Shown here in pieces: positions 10,400 to 21,599 of a stretch of DNA of 64,000 nt (its first letter is position 1; each line of letters begins with the position of its first letter). Under the pieces are notes generated by a model. The model saw only the letters and a list, made by a program, of their open reading frames with translations, made no database searches and was not told the DNA's origin. Origin of the DNA: Eumeta japonica (Eukaryota > Arthropoda > Insecta > Lepidoptera > Psychidae); contig BGZK01002127.1 of NCBI GenBank assembly GCA_005406025.1, positions 1-64,000 on the forward strand, written 5' to 3'. The position numbers and the translations under genes were made by a program.

Positions 10400-12475
10400 C
10401 ACGGTTTGCTTTTGAACAAACCTTGCAAGGTTTAAAAAGGAAACACATTTTAGAAATTATGTTACAATTTACCTCATCTAAAGAAAAAAGAACTACTACA
10501 AATGACACCGATAAAATAAAAAAGGACTTCTTCCATAAACATCTAAAACTTTGTTTAAGTGTGTTCCGTTCGTATTTTGTTCAGTTTTGTTCAGTAACGA
10601 CCGGTCTTTAGCGGCTTGTTTCAATGATTCAAATTCCTAAAACGATTCAATTTACATATATCTGGTGGTAGTAATAGTGATACATTTCTTTTATCGATAT
10701 ATTGCTATTAATTAATTATAAATCCAAGTTGTGTACACCTTAAATTGAAGTTATTGCTGTAAAATATTATGGAGTACATCGACTTTGATTTTGAAACAAC
10801 TATTCGATGATGTCACTCGATATGGTACGCCATTTTTTTTTTTCATTTCTATCGACTTCCAAAACTGAAAAACTAAAATAAAACCTATCCTATTCGCTAC
10901 GTGCGAAGTATATGGTGGGGGGAAATATAGTCGACCGCAGCGCACGCCGTGGAAGAAATAGAAAGATTATCCGGAAATGCATTATATTTTGAATAAATTA
11001 TGTATGCGACTTCAGCAAGGTTATTAATATTTTCGGAATGAGTCACAATATTTATTATTGGCAATTGAAAAACAATGCTTAAATAAACTGCTAAATAAAA
11101 GCTAAATAATTATCCGTGATACATTTAGAAAGACTTAAATATGTCAAGGCGCATTGGTTACACAGGGAGGTTTGGTCCTCACAGAATCACAGTTTTAAGG
11201 AAATTTTTATGAATTTACAAACTTTTAGCTTCCGCTATGAGGAATTATCTTTTTTTTTAGGTTAAACTGTCTTATATATTATGCGAGCCACAATGTTTAG
11301 TTTATTGTTTCATTTAAGGCGAAATAATATTTATTATAATTGTTTCAGCAACTGTTGTTACTCCGATTCCACAAATAGGACCACAACGAACACTTTCTTC
11401 GTCATTATTCGAGAAAAGATCTATCGAATTGATGTCTCTAATGAAAGAAATAATAACACCCAATTGAGGAAGAAATCTGTACAATTAGCTGGTTATTTAA
11501 TTGTTAGAATTATAGGCGGATAATAATTATTGTTTTACGAAATGGAAATGATTTTAAACAATAGTGCAAATAATGAAATTGTCGTGGCTATAGAGAAAAC
11601 AGCAGCAATACATGATTATTTTCATCATGAAAAGTGAAATGAAACGAAACAGATTTATTCATTAATAATAATAACTTTATAATTAATGTTTTTTATTATT
11701 TCAAGAACACATAAATATTGGATAAACCCCGAAAAGTTGCGGATGCTAGAGGGCGCTAGTGTCTTGCAGATAGTCAATAGCGGTTGAATAACTTAAATTA
11801 ATCTATAGACAACATTCTTCATTGATCAAAATCCATCCATTTGTTAAGATGTTTCGAAGTATTAAAGAATCGTACAAACAAACATATCCAGATACATGTG
11901 AAAAACATAACTTTGTTTCTTTTATCGCAAAGTCGGGTAAAAAGACACTGCGAACAGTCAAAGAAGACGTTGGAAAATTAATTAGAATAATGCGAGTCGT
12001 GAAAGTATTCGATAGGTGTGATAATTTAAGTTGATTACTATTTGTCGTTTAAAATTACTTCTAAACATGCAAGTTGAATATATTCTTAAGATCGCCTTTT
12101 AAAATCTTTCATTTTGTTTTCGCGTTAAACTAGACATATTTCGAAAAAAAATATTCATTACATGTAATTGGATATCAAAACCCAATCCAATTGACGAACA
12201 AATTATCTGAATCGCTTTATAAGTTTAGTAGCTACGTAGGAATACACGAATACGATAATACGAACAAATAGAACAGATGTACATACATAGAGGTCAAACA
12301 CACTACCCTCCTTCAGGGTTTCGCCGCGGGCAGGTAAAAAAAAACATTTTTTTTTTTGTAGCTTAAGGACCACAAGTATTGATCATTTGTTACAGATGGA
12401 AAACGATATTGAAAGACGATTGAAGCGTAAATTATTTTCATACAGCCCTTATACATTTTATAAAATTAAATACCT
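10400..12475. other. Mostly unassigned AT-rich stretch
   Basis: Apart from the small exon candidate at 11349-11467, I see nothing supported. A CTAGAGGGCGCTAGTG string near 11750 and a CTCCTTCAGGGTTTCGCCGC string near 12310 look like short repeat remnants. Confidence 0.4.
11349..11467 (+). CDS. Candidate terminal coding exon, unknown
   Basis: A clean 3' splice site (ATTGTTTCAG ending at 11348) is followed by an open frame read CA|ACT, giving a peptide that starts TVVTPIPQIGPQRTLSSSLF and ends EIITPN before TGA at 11465-11467. The composition (P, S, E, I, M) is protein-like rather than AT-driven. At 38 codons a chance frame is quite possible. A second frame is open over the same bases. Family unknown. 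Confidence 0.3.
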
Positions 12476-12478
12476 TTA

Positions 12479-12970
12479 GGGGCCGTCCATATATTACGTC
12501 ATCGATTTTTGCTGATTTTCGACCCCCACAACCATCTTATCGTCATTTCTAATGACCCCCCCCCCTCTCGCGAAACTGACGTTATTTCCCAGTTTGACAA
12601 AATTAAAACATTTGCGGATTTGAAAAAATAGGATAACATTAAAACGTTTTGTTATAGAATCATCTTTTTATTATTATGTACTTTGGCAATGTTCATTAAT
12701 ATAATAATTTATTCTTCCCTATTCTATACATATATTTAGTTTTCTTTGGACAGCTCCACGGAGTTTTCACCCGTTCTTGCAAATCCTGGATTACGGGTAA
12801 TATCTCCGTATCCTCCCCATATTCATTTTGGCTCGAGTACAATATACCATTGTACATTTAGGAGTAACTGGTATCACAACAATGACGTCAATTTCGAAAC
12901 CCCCTTTCCATCATTTACCATCATCCGCAGACCAACCTAATTTAGAATGACGTAATATATGGACGGCCCC
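12479..12970. mobile_element. 492-bp MITE with 24-bp terminal inverted repeats (PIF/Harbinger-like)
   Basis: The terminal 24 bases at 12479-12502 (GGGGCCGTCCAT...) and 12947-12970 are perfect reverse complements. The trinucleotide TTA flanks both ends (12476-12478 and 12971-12973), as expected for a 3-bp TWA target duplication. There is no transposase. GGGGCCGTCC ends and a TTA duplication fit PIF/Harbinger-derived MITEs. That superfamily call is inferred. The perfect ends suggest fairly recent insertion. Confidence 0.85.
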
Positions 12971-12974
12971 TTAC

Positions 12975-13580
12975 ATGTTTACGCAGTAATTATATTTTTA
13001 TTTCTTACATATGTCATTATCAACAATTTTACCGAGTAACTAAATAATGTTCCAATTCACGTAACTTGCAATTTAAATATTTCGATAAGGAATAATAATT
13101 TCACTAAATCTTACAGTTACGTATTTATCGTAACTTTTAATACTGACGTAATTTATCGCTAACATAATTTTTACCGTTATTATTTGACGCATACTCCATG
13201 TTACCAGCGACCACCCGCGGCTCTAAGTGGACGTTTTTGGTTCCACCACGATGGCTCACGGTGAATGGCCTTTGACAGCGGTTGATGCTTATCGACTTAT
13301 ATTGAAAATTTATTATACGAAAAATAAATATATATATATATATATATGAACCACATAAACTCAGTACCAGAAATAAAAATGAATTGTGTTAACTTGTTCG
13401 TCGACTATTTAGAGTCACGAATTAATTTAGGGGGCTCTGTGTGCGCGTGGTCAGCAGGGACTCTGTGGATATGCAAGATTTATCGTTTTATTAATTTAGG
13501 AGCATTATTGAATAACCACTCAGTAAAAAAATAGTATTATTCAATTCGCGAAATTTATTATTCAATATGCATGATAAAAT
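12975..13580. other. Unassigned stretch
   Basis: It holds a short TA microsatellite (13329-13347) and a GC-richer patch at 13200-13275 (around CACCCGCGGCTCTAAGTGG) without coding support. Confidence 0.45.
13329..13347. repeat. TA microsatellite
   Basis: An uninterrupted TA run of about 19 bases. Confidence 0.95.
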
Positions 13581-13584
13581 TAGA

Positions 13585-13660
13585 AAAGAGCTACCCTTAA
13601 GTTTCTTGCTCGTTCTTCTTGAGGAAAAACTGTTTCCGAACTACTGGTAAAGTGTCCATT
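13585..13660 (+). mobile_element. Interspersed repeat fragment (GTTTCTTGC...GTTCTTCTTG motif)
   Basis: CTTAAGTTTCTTGCTCGTTC followed by TTCTTGAGG and TTCCGAACTACTGGTA matches, from memory, a widespread lepidopteran repeat tail (consensus near GAGTTTCTTGCCGGTTCTTC then TTCCGAACCGGTGGTA). A shorter relative lies at 38130-38165. Only the tail is recognisable. Confidence 0.5.
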
Positions 13661-13664
13661 CGCA

Positions 13665-16250
13665 AAAAAGTTGTGACATATTTCAAGTATAATATTATTA
13701 TGTAACCTACGAAATAAAGATTATTTCAATTTTATGATTTTGCAGTTAATTTTTCGTATATATTTCCAAAAGCGATGGAAAGTTGCGGCACTCTGTTCAC
13801 ACACTGGTCCATTGTTCAGCCGAAATTGTAAATAATACATTACAATAATATGTTCAATGATTAAATGAAACATAGATAAAGTCAGCTGTGAATTGTACTT
13901 TGTTCTGTTACAATGAATAGATGACATCCGACCACTTCATTTTCGTGATTTTTTTTTTCATAACTCTGCAATGGTGGACAGCAAAATAATATGATATTAA
14001 TATGGAGAGAATAAATAAACCGGAGTAGTTATAATTATCTCAACGTCTGTTCTGTTCGAAGGCGACCCTCCAAATGCAGACTGGCCACCGTCTTAATTTT
14101 TACACGGTGGTGGTGGTTACCACGCCATTAATCATCAAGGGTCCTGATGAAGTGGAATCTTTGTTTTTATCCTTTACGCCGTTTATTCTTCCACTCCATG
14201 CACCAGCGCACAGTTCTGCTACGCGCCGTCAAGAGACAGAATGCGTCTCTTAGTTAAAATTTTAGATTTAATTTCAAAGACGACTTTAATTGACCCTAGA
14301 GAGTTTCACTTGAAATTTATTTGAGCAAATTTCGTGTATGTGTGTGCATGTAACAGTAATTTTTGTATACGTTTTTATTATGTAATTTAAATTGTGAACG
14401 CGATCATTGCTCTCCATCTGTTAATGATAGCTCATTTTGAAAAATTCTAGCCCTATCACTGGAGATCGGAAATGAAAGTAGCTTTCGGGTAGTCGGTATT
14501 TAAGTTCTTTTTTGAAGTTATGTTTCTCTTGGCAGACAGAATATGATATTAACATAGGACGTGCCGATATAAACACATCACGAAGTTAGTACGGTCTGAT
14601 GATATTCCAGGTTTTGAGCAATGACATATACCATTCCATTATAGCTATTGACTGTAACAATATCAGTCCAAGAATGTCTAATAATTATGACAGGTATTGA
14701 TCCGTAATAAACAGATATTTTATATGCACATGCACAAATTTTTGATGACTAAAATTTAACTATGTGAATATTTTTGTTCATTTTTACACTACATTGATTT
14801 TTTTATTATGAAATTAGTGTACTAAATTTCAAGTATAATCATATTTATTTAACGTATTAATAATGTTCAAAACTATGTTTTTAATGACATAGATAATAGT
14901 ATATATCCGATACATTCTTGAATGTCCACAAATACTTTTTAATTGACCAAAAACAATTATTTTTATTTGAATCAAAGAAGTAACACTTCCTATGTGCGTA
15001 CATAAGTACATACACGTTTTCTTTTAGTACATTGACTTCTAATTAATAAACAGCAATTATACGAAAATACTCAAGTAATAAAATACTAAAATACTTAATA
15101 AACCTCTACTCATACTCTTTTGAAAGTTGATACACTAGTAATCATTTCGATGAATATTTATATTCGAAATATTCATTATCTAAAAAATAAAGTTATAATA
15201 TCGGCACGACTCAAAATATTGGAAAAAAATTCACAGATCTCTTCTACCTCGAGTTAATAGAAAACGAAATCAATAATAAAAATGCACATAAACTAAATTT
15301 TACAAAAAATAGAAACTTTATGTTCAGTTAAAAAGTTTTCAATTATAATTTTAAAGCCTAGAAATGAAATTTAAACTCATAAAACAGTTATTACTTAAAT
15401 ATTCACAATCCTACTTATTCATTTACATTTTTTTTGAGTCGATAGTTGTTTGTTTGTGCGCCCTCTAGTTGCAAGCGCGGTCTTCTTCAGTCGGGACACT
15501 TTCGAAACACATACATTTGCGTTCGACATTTAAGTATATATTATGAATTAAGGGGTTAAGTTAAACAGCAAAATCTTTTATGTTAGTTAAGCTAGCCTTG
15601 GCTGCTACCGACTTCAAAAAAAAATCTATCCAGTATGTATTGTGAATATATTTTTTTATAATATCAATCTTATTAATTTGTAAATTGATTAATAAATATG
15701 TAATAGCAAATTTAATCTAAGTCAATTTTTTTTTTTGTAAGTAAAACCTTCATAAGGGACCACAAAACCATCGATTAATATGATTGTAAGCTGAAGGATA
15801 GATAATTTAATACTCAAGAGCGGCTGTTGTCATAATTTTAATAGCTTTTTTCGTATTGAAGAAATTGATATTCGTTAAAAAAGTCTTACAAAATTCAAAA
15901 ATTTGTGATTTTAAACTTTAAATAAGTCATTATTATTCAATTTTTGTTTTGTAATATTGTAGCCCATTTAATAACGCATCTTTTCAAACTCCCTTTATTC
16001 CTTTGGCTTAATAATTGAAGACGCTATGGCTCTGTTATACTCTATTGATAATAGGTACCCCACTGAAGTGACCAGAAAAGTATTTATATGAACATCTTAA
16101 ACTGTTTAACAATTTTATTGACATATGTATTATTAGAATAACAATCTACTTTAATAGCATTTCCGATAGGATACAAATATTGCTATTTTTTCACCACAAA
16201 ATCAACACAAAGCGAGAAAAATCTTTTAATTTTGAATTGATCTGGAAAAA
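13665..16250. other. AT-rich stretch, no gene seen
   Basis: A GC-richer patch at 14050-14230 contains a weak CCACCGT/ACGGTGG hairpin. GCGCCCTCTAGTTGC near 15460 may be a repeat remnant. Nothing else is supported. Confidence 0.45.
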
Positions 16251-16310
16251 GGCACAAATGCAGTAGTTATTAAAAAATAATGCCATTTTTCTTTAACTAT
16301 TCCTTTCTAG

Positions 16311-16379
16311 CTGTCTTGTGACTCGGAAAGCTCCTCTTCCAAAAATGTCGACAAACTTCATTCCGACTTAATACATTAA
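16311..16379 (+). CDS. Possible short terminal exon
   Basis: A strong acceptor (TATTCCTTTCTAG ending at 16310) precedes 22 sense codons and TAA. The peptide is serine-rich and acidic (LSCDSESSSSKNVDKLHSDL...). It is too short to separate from chance and has no nearby poly(A) signal. Its upstream partner is unknown. Confidence 0.2.
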   Translation: MSCDSESSSSKNVDKLHSDLIH

Positions 16380-16384
16380 TACCG

Positions 16385-17300
16385 TTAATGTTCAGCATTT
16401 ATAAGCGATTATCGCTACACAAGAAATTAGTTTCTACAAATTAATTAGATGAAAATTGTATATAAATCCATTTAGTATTTGCAGAGAATGATGTTATACT
16501 TACACTTGAAAATGTATTGCTAACCCAATGAGTGCTGAATTTTGTCGATTGAGTGGATGGATATGGGTTGTTGTAAACAACATCGATCAATCAATCGATC
16601 AACCCCAACTTTGGAGATACGACTTCCCTTGCAATTTATTATCCGACGCTAGAGTTTCCCTTATTTATATTTTTTTTCTTTACCGCTATTTGTTTAGACA
16701 AGGATAAGATAATATATTTCTTCGTTTTAAAAATGTATTTCATTAATTTAGATAAGATATTTAATTTTATCACTGTTCATTTTTCTTAACAGTTATTGAA
16801 AATTAAAATTGCAATACAAAAATGGCTTAATTAAAATTAATTAAATACTTTTTATTAACTAAAAATTATCATATACATAAAAAAATAAAGAAATAATATC
16901 AATGAAGTCTTTGATGGTAAGATCATTAGAGACGCCATAGGTTTTCTTTGAACTTGTTAATTAAAGGTAAAATTTATTACCCAATTTTATTTGAAATATT
17001 TTCAACAACAAAAACGTAAAAGAAACAACTCATTAATGCTGTCAATTGGAAAACAAATAGAATTCTTATAAAAATGAACAAAAATAGTCCTTAGGAAAAC
17101 TCCTAAAGATTTATTATATTTCATATTTACAATCTTTATCTTTGACCGAAAATAATGTCAGTAATCATGTATGATTGAAATCAATCAAATCAATTATGAT
17201 TTTAAGCCTTTTCTTTAATTTTATGCTTAAATTTAATGCATTTTCATATATAAATTTAAATGGTAGAGCTAAGATTCCAATTTCTTTAAACTTATTACTT
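16385..17300. other. AT-rich stretch, no gene seen
   Basis: Local dyads occur near 16570-16610 (GTTGTTGTAAACAAC and ATCAATCGAT). Otherwise nothing is recognised. Confidence 0.45.
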
Positions 17301-17304
17301 AGAG

Positions 17305-17840
17305 ATGCACAAGGTCTCAGCTTCTAAATCACCCGAACGGCCCGCTTCTGCAACGTACAAAGCCGTCATTCTACCCCTTAATAAAGGCCCACGGAAGGTT
17401 AATGTAAACCACCATCTTATAACTTCCTCAGTATCTTTAACAAACTTTATGTTTAAAATTATTATTGAAAAGTTTATAAATGAAATCGAAAGTTAGATCA
17501 GAACTATACAAGTGGGATTTCGAAAAGGGATGGAGCACACGGCCTAAGTTTCTTTCATTGAAAACATCAGCAAAAAAGTTTTCGATGAGCCCAAAATATT
17601 TTATGTCCTTTCTTAGATCTAGAAAAAACTTATGATACAATAAATAGGATTGTTCTTTAGAAATATCCTAGCCATGTGTGGTGTGAGTAACGGTTTGATA
17701 TAGATACTGAAGTCTCCACATAAAGACTCCAGTGTCTCCGTCCAATAAACGAGACACACTTCCTCGTTCAACCTTCACCGTGGCCGTTTAAGCTATTCAT
17801 GGATAGCTGTCGCTGTTATTCGAAAGAGTATGAGTGTGGA
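17305..17840 (+). mobile_element. LINE reverse-transcriptase fragment (same type as 6075-7590)
   Basis: Translation in shifting frames gives TYKAVILPLNKG (compare YKAVIVPLYKG in this LINE type), then a FKIIIEKFINEIES block, VGFRKGMEHT (the QAGFRKG motif), VFDEPKIFYV, LAMCGVSNGLI and KLFMDSCR. These correspond in order to the first half of the RT domain of endonuclease-type LINEs. Stops and frameshifts are frequent. It starts close to where the 6-kb copy breaks off, but the two are separate fossils, not one split element, because the shared LYKxK region is present in both. Confidence 0.8.
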
Positions 17841-17844
17841 TTAA

Positions 17845-18650
17845 GAACGCGTGAGTTATTCATTAAATACCTTCTTCAAATAAATACACAACTCTCACTC
17901 TATCTTAAAAAATGTCAAATTCCTGTAATATTAAAATAGATGAAGACATATTGTGACACCTCTTTTATCTCTTACACGAATGTTCTTTAAGTTAAACATA
18001 TATCCAAATGCAGCTGCTATGCTCATATAATAAATGTTTTAAATAGTTTACACATAGGATTTCTGTGCGATACATGTTGAATGTCACGATGATACGATGT
18101 GAGAACGATGTAGTTTGAGAAAACATATATAGTAGTAAACGTATAGTGGCACTCTTTAATGCTGTGAATATACTGATAATATATGATCCGTTAAATTCGG
18201 AGAATGAATAAAGATAGATTGATGAACAAAATCTATAGAGTGAATGTGTGTGACGAAAAAACCAAAATGAGCGCTCTAAAAATTTTACGTAGTCCAATTT
18301 GGTGACGGAAGAGAATCAACACCTTACATTTACAAATTTTGATTCGGTAATTGATGAATGTCTTTCATCACAAAAGATATATAAAATTCGAATACGACCT
18401 GGAAATTTTTAGTAATCACACTCCTCTTTGAAACATTCGTGATGTTAGTTTTAGCTTTGGTAGCATGAAACCTTAATGTACGTACAGATCCTGAAATTTC
18501 AGCAGTGGGTACGGTTATTATCATTTTTTTTCTAACGCACTGAGTTAGATATGAAAATTTGAATTACTTACAAGGTTGTACACTACAATTTATGACCGTA
18601 TAAAATTTCACTTTTGAAGTACGCCGAATCGACACACAAATTTGTAGCGT
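17845..18650. other. AT-rich stretch, two minus-strand open frames without support
   Basis: Minus-strand frames at 17992-18297 and 18330-18524 (the latter ATG-started, 64 codons) are within chance length. No splice or family support. Confidence 0.4.
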
Positions 18651-18654
18651 TTGA

Positions 18655-18888
18655 ATGCTGACCGAAATATCTTATTCGGTTGGTTTTCATGAAACTATCT
18701 CGAGCCTCGTTATCTATCAACGCGAGGAAGTGATGTGGTTGATCAATGGACAAGTAAACGTGAACGATACAATTACTGAAGAGTGCGTATACGCAACTTT
18801 TTGCACGTTAATGCTCGCTGATATTTGTACAAAGAACCATAGCGATAAATTGCAAATTCTAAATTCCGATGAGTGTGTCAACATGTAG
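18655..18888 (+). CDS. 77-codon ATG open frame with downstream AATAAA
   Basis: The frame starts MLTEISYSVGFHE and ends DECVNM. Its residues are mixed, with acidic patches, four or five cysteines and no low complexity. AATAAA lies 32 bases after the stop (18920-18925). Several ATG frames of this length are expected by chance in 64 kb, so it is only a candidate small gene or terminal exon. No family recognised, no signal peptide, no clear promoter. Confidence 0.25.
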   Translation: MLTEISYSVGFHETISSLVIYQREEVMWLINGQVNVNDTITEECVYATFCTLMLADICTKNHSDKLQILNSDECVNM

Positions 18889-18929
18889 ACATAATTACGT
18901 AATATGTTAAGAAGCATATAATAAAAGTT

Positions 18930-19665
18930 TAAAGAAGAGTCTTTAAGATTAAATTTAATATTGATGAATAATGCGAATTTTGTAGCAATATACTTATTTT
19001 AAAGAACTCTCATTAAAAAGTTCAGTAGTACTATTAGACATATAATTAGTACTAAAAAGAGGTTCTTCTAATCCAAAGTTTCACTCATTTGTTTTACTAA
19101 CTTTCTGAACTGAATTTATTAAAAGGATCACATAATTACAAGGCCATTAATAAAAAAACATTTGCACAAAAATTAAATAAAATAATGAAATATATATGAT
19201 ACGCGACATAGAACACTTTTTAAAAGTTAGTAATCCATTCACTAATTTTACGTAAATAGTTACACATTTATCGAGTAAACTTGGTAAACTTTGAAGATCT
19301 TTATGTAGTTAATTACATGAGCTGTAGAAATGCCTAAGAGTTGTACTAGTCCGAGTCGTTCACAGAATATTTTAGTTCTTGAGCTGAGTGGTTGTAGAAC
19401 CATTCAACGAGTGCCTTAAGTTACAAAGGACGTAATTTAAGATTGTATCGTATTCATGTAAGTTCAATACATAAACTAACTTTTTTAAATAATAAAATTT
19501 TAGAGCCTTCTTCCAAGGCCCTCTTTTAAACATATTTTTAATAAAAAAATAACTCAAAATTAATTCTAACTTCACAGTCGACTTATAAATGTTACTCTTT
19601 GTTAAAAAAGAATTTAAGACAAAGTTTTGTAAGAGGCGCTAAGTCAAAAAAGATATAGATAGAGA
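18930..19665. other. AT-rich stretch, no gene seen
   Basis: Nothing recognised. Confidence 0.5.
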
Positions 19666-19670
19666 TTAAA

Positions 19671-19704
19671 GCGTAATTTGAGTTATGCATAACACAAATT
19701 ACGC
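19671..19704. repeat. 34-bp near-perfect palindrome
   Basis: GCGTAATTTG (19671-19680) pairs with CAAATTACGC (19695-19704). Between them lies the perfect 12-bp palindrome GTTATGCATAAC, with one unpaired A-A position. It sits just before the minisatellite that also carries CTATGCATTATG, so both may belong to one element. Confidence 0.9.
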
Positions 19705-19756
19705 CCGAATTCTTTATTGCTGTCGTGAAAAAATTTGTTTTAAAAGGTTTTAAACA

Positions 19757-19976
19757 TTGTGGGAACAAGTTGCCTACGATTAGGACATAACTCTATGCAT
19801 TGTGTTAAAGTCGCCGGTGAATTCTTTTGGCATTATCCTCTTTGTGTAAATAAGATGTCTATGATTAGGACATAACTCTATGCATTATGTTAAAGTCGCC
19901 AGTGAATTCTTTTCGCATTATCCTCTTTGTGTGAACGAGACGCTTACGATTAGGACATAACTCTATGCATTATGTT
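19757..19976 (+). repeat. 85-bp minisatellite, about 2.6 units
   Basis: GATTAGGACATAACTCTATG recurs at 19778, 19863 and 19948, an exact 85-bp period. Each full unit continues with TTAAAGTCGCC(A/G)GTGAATTC and CATTATCCTCTTTGTGT. Divergence between units is low. The array ends abruptly at TATGTTAGCCCG. Confidence 0.95.
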
Positions 19977-20202
19977 AGCCCGTTTTTGGTTTTGCTGCGT
20001 TTGACTATTTCGCAGGAGCGGCGCCTCGCCAAATTAGGTTGTCGAAATAATACCTCTGAACATTAAGTATCTATAGAGGTGCAGCACTTCACGTCCGATA
20101 TGCCAACACGTATGCTATGTACTATAGTAGACAGTACACTAGGTGCAGTACTGGGGTAGTACAGACAAAATGCAGCATGCAGATGCATTCTCATACTATT
20201 TT

Positions 20203-20415
20203 CTGCAATTTCCGAATTCGTCCTTCAAAGAGCGACCAATTAGACGAGTGGAATTAAGACAAATCGAATCGATGCGGCCTGGATCTTAAAATCTTTCCTA
20301 AATCGGAAGCCGTACCGTTGGGACAGCTATACTAATTTTCGACATCGATTCCGAACCGTACCGTGACGGCCACCGATATATATGTCACGTGGTCAGCCCT
20401 CTCAAGGATTACCGT
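20203..20415 (+). repeat. Dispersed repeat B, copy 1
   Basis: It starts CTGCAATTTCCGAATTCGTC, continues CTTCAAAGAGCGAC, and ends around TCACGTGGTCAGCC. The same ordered blocks occur at 22822-23110 in the same orientation. No protein is visible. Together the copies bracket 2.4 kb that contains the Jockey relic and a promoter candidate, but their divergence is high and they lack TG...CA ends, so they are not clearly LTRs. Confidence 0.7.
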
Positions 20416-20945
20416 GGTACTAAACAGCATACGCGTTTGATGCATTTCGGAAGTAAAACTCATACAAAATCATATCGTTGCTTACGAATAAACCTGTATG
20501 TACAAAAACTATACTATTATGTACATTTAACTGTAAATTGCACCGAAAAGGCGATGTTTTCTATTTACGAATTACGAGTTCGAACTCGTCTATACAAACT
20601 GTAGAACTGAAAATGAGATAGTGAATATGTTCACGCTGTATGTACGCCGGGGTGCGCAGGATTGTTTTCGTCGCGAACAGCGTGGATATATCTTCTATAT
20701 TCCATATAATCTACAAAAGATATATCCTAGATGCCATTACAACACGTGTAATATTGCAGATGCAGGTGCAATCAAGGTCTAGGTTTGATGCGGGTTTGTA
20801 AGTTATTTAAGCTTCTACTTGAGGGGAAAGGAGGATAAAAATCTTATGAGCTATCTGCGTACCCGTTTACTCGGAAAGTATCCGACTTGCACGGAAAAAG
20901 AGATCCCCTAAACGTGATTGTTGTTTACGACGTCAGTCTACGGCG
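20416..20945. other. Unassigned stretch
   Basis: No gene recognised. The composition becomes gradually less AT-rich toward the promoter candidate at 20950. Confidence 0.4.
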
Positions 20946-20949
20946 GTTG

Positions 20950-20984
20950 TCAGTTTTGTCGGACGCGACTTATTGAGTAGTAAT
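20950..20984 (+). promoter_or_regulatory. Candidate TATA-less core promoter (Inr + DPE)
   Basis: TCAGTT at 20950-20955 matches the arthropod initiator, with A at 20952 as +1. At exactly +28 to +33 lies AGTAAT, five of six matches to the downstream promoter element. The surroundings are GC- and CpG-rich in otherwise AT-rich DNA. A short ORF with a donor follows at once. Confidence 0.4.
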
Positions 20985-21008
20985 GTCGTCGGCGCCTGAC
21001 TCCTACCG
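20983..21008 (+). CDS. Candidate first coding exon (MSSAPDSYR...)
   Basis: An ATG at 20983 opens MSSAPDSY plus two bases of a ninth codon. It meets a good 5' splice site, CCG|GTGAGA, at 21009. Unspliced reading would end at once in TGA. The start context TAGTAATG is acceptable but not strong. With the Inr/DPE match just upstream this makes a coherent 5' end of a gene, but no downstream exon can be assigned by eye. The GC-rich DNA continues to about 21130 and would be intronic in this model. Confidence 0.35.
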
Positions 21009-21351
21009 GTGAGACACTCGGGATCTCCTCGGAGTCACAAGAGGCTTCGACGCGAGTCTGCGCATCTAAGTGACACCGGTGCGCAAATAGCGACTCGGCA
21101 GTAAAACCGTGAAAGATCGACTGGTTTAGAGACCTACTCCTATTCCGTTAAATTTCTAAGGGCTTTGTTTACTTTTAAGACCAATGAGGGCATCGTGCGC
21201 GGCTCTCAGAATGTTCCGCGTTCTTCTAGTAAAATGATTTAGAAGAAGTGTCTCGTAAGAAACAGCTGAAAAGATCAAAGAAATGGAAATGGAAATAAAT
21301 CAATTAAATTGATGGCTGCGCTGAAAAATAGTAAGACGCATGCTTCTTATG

Positions 21352-21392
21352 CTTGGATATAGTAGTGAGTTTTAAGTCACTACTAATCCAAG
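21352..21392. repeat. Hairpin, 15 bp stem with a small bulge
   Basis: CTTGGAT plus AGTAGTGA (21352-21368) pairs with TCACTACT plus ATCCAAG (21377-21392) around GTTTTAAG, with a 2:1 bulge. It is short for a microRNA precursor. Confidence 0.8.
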
Positions 21393-21599
21393 AGAACAGA
21401 GTTTCTGACAAACCCTAATACATCAGTCGCTCTTCTACAGAACCTGTTCTGTATAACCTGTAGCCGGTGTAGTGCAATTAGGGTTCGCTAGCAAAGACTG
21501 TACATGCGTACCTTATCAACAACCTTATGCACAATGTATATACCGTATCCTTATTGCATAATGACAATTTGTTTTTCCTATATATCATAGCACTGAGAT

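Noticed and set aside
11849..12034. 61-codon ATG frame (MFRSIKESYKQTYPD...)
   Set aside because: The peptide looks plausible, but ATG frames of this length are expected several times by chance, and there is no polyA signal, splice site or family match.
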